From the NCBI RefSeq assembly GCF_032190635.1, contig NZ_JAVLAS010000004.1, forward strand, positions 1 through 38,803: 38,803 bases of DNA, read 5' to 3'. A program made the translations under genes and the position numbers. Of the stretch, positions 38,193-38,803 are shown piece by piece; the first letter of the stretch is position 1, and each line of letters opens with the position of its first letter. Source of the DNA: Levilactobacillus zymae (GTDB taxonomy: Bacteria; Bacillota; Bacilli; Lactobacillales; Lactobacillaceae). The notes under the pieces are model-generated. The model saw only the letters and a program-made list of their open reading frames with translations. It ran no database searches and was not told where the DNA came from.

Positions 38193-38803
38193 TACTTACC
38201 ACCCGACTTTCTAACCAGCTTCACGTATTTCTTGTTAGCTGAGATATAGCCAACGCCAGTCTTAATCCGGTACACCTTACCGTACTTGACGGCCTTACCA
38301 TAAATGGTACTGCCCTTGGAGAAGTGAATACGGCTCTTATTAGCCTTGTCTAGGGCTGGCTTACCATACACGTTAACCTGATTGGTAACCACTTCGTACA
38401 GGCCGTTATCAGCCCAGTATGAGGATTTCTTATGGGTTACCTTGGTGACCTTACCTGAAAGCTTACCCCCCGACTTTCTGACCAATTTTACGTAGTCCTT
38501 GTTAGCTGAGATATAGCCAACGCCAGTCTTAATTCGGTGCACTTTGCCATACTTGACGGCTTTACCATAGATGGTACTTCCCTTGGAGAAGTGAACACGG
38601 CGCCTATTAGCCTTGTCTAGGGCTGGCTTACCATATACATTAACCTTACGGGTAATCACCTCGTACAAGCCGTTATTAGCCCAGTATGAGGCTTTTTTAG
38701 ACGTTGCCTTGGTAACCTTACCAGACAGCTTACCATCGAAGTCATAACTGCAATCCACACCGTGCCAGTTGTTGGTGTATTGCCAAGCGTTGGCCTTAGC
38801 TAC
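38192..38803 (-). CDS. Endolysin C-terminal part with two cell-wall-binding repeats (starts at window start)
   Basis: Continues in frame from base 1. VAKANAWQYTNNWHGVDCSY is the final strand of the GH25 barrel, with the usual WQYT motif. Two 89-residue SH3-like repeats follow, each starting GKLSGKVTK and containing 'VNVYGKPALDKAN', 'HFSKGSTIYGKAVKYGKV' and 'TGVGYISANK.YVKLVRKSG'. Such repeats are common wall-anchoring modules of lactobacillus lysins. The protein ends SGGK directly after repeat 2. An ATG at 38758 lies within the barrel end and is not a real start. Confidence 0.92.
   Translation of the reverse strand, partial: VAKANAWQYTNNWHGVDCSYDFDGKLSGKVTKATSKKASYWANNGLYEVITRKVNVYGKPALDKANRRRVHFSKGSTIYGKAVKYGKVHRIKTGVGYISANKDYVKLVRKSGGKLSGKVTKVTHKKSSYWADNGLYEVVTNQVNVYGKPALDKANKSRIHFSKGSTIYGKAVKYGKVYRIKTGVGYISANKKYVKLVRKSGGK
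38201..38734 (-). repeat. Two 267-bp tandem repeats in the endolysin gene
   Basis: Units 38468-38734 and 38201-38467 each encode 89 residues with only about a dozen amino-acid differences and long identical DNA tracts. They could recombine to give lysins with one or three binding modules. Confidence 0.88.

Overview
The window is a complete circular element of about 38.8 kb that looks like a phage-plasmid of a Lactobacillaceae host, most likely Levilactobacillus brevis or a close relative. The host call rests on a plasmid-borne S-layer gene whose signal peptide and N-terminal region resemble L. brevis S-layer proteins, on the LLH-family holin and on the moderate GC content. The two ends of the window fall inside one endolysin gene. 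Its reading frame runs off base 1 and resumes exactly in frame at base 38803, so the sequence closes on itself.

Layout, going down the minus strand from the immunity region near 31.6 kb. (1) Cro-like regulator, Rha-type antirepressor and small early genes (30.4-28.6 kb). (2) Recombination and replication: Gp157, ERF recombinase, a split SSB locus carrying a homing-endonuclease-like cassette, NUMOD4 and HNHc nucleases, a DnaD-like initiator with a candidate internal origin, and a DnaC-like loader (28.6-23.5 kb). (3) Small genes and the ArpU-type late regulator, followed by an 11-bp-phased CTGCA repeat array and a cluster of one tRNA plus two tRNA-like remnants (23.5-21.3 kb). (4) HNH endonuclease, candidate cos, P27 small terminase, large terminase with an in-frame TAA, portal, ClpP-like protease and HK97-type capsid (21.3-14.6 kb). 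(5) Connectors, tail tube, G/GT frameshift chaperones, tape measure with 44-residue repeats, Dit, Tal with a propeller-like domain, an S74-chaperone fibre, a BppU-like protein, holin, endolysin and XhlA-like protein (14.6-0.5 kb and, across the junction, 38.8-37.9 kb).

The rest (31.7-37.8 kb) is lysogenic and plasmid material: a CI/LexA-like repressor, a small gene behind a candidate LexA box, a complete S-layer gene with its own strong promoter, an IS605/TnpB remnant, a BRCT-domain gene, and a parA-parB cassette behind two clusters of strictly 8-bp-phased repeats. I see no integrase anywhere. The partition cassette and S-layer gene lie where the integrase/attP segment of a related temperate phage would be expected.

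Two lesions suggest the phage part may be locked or decaying: an IS30-family element sits about 5 bp downstream of the predicted start of the early lytic promoter, separating it from cro, and the large terminase has an in-frame TAA just before the Walker B region. The partition genes, repressor and S-layer gene look intact. My inference is an element that persists as a plasmid and recoats its host. Family names were assigned by eye from sequence motifs; no database search was run.
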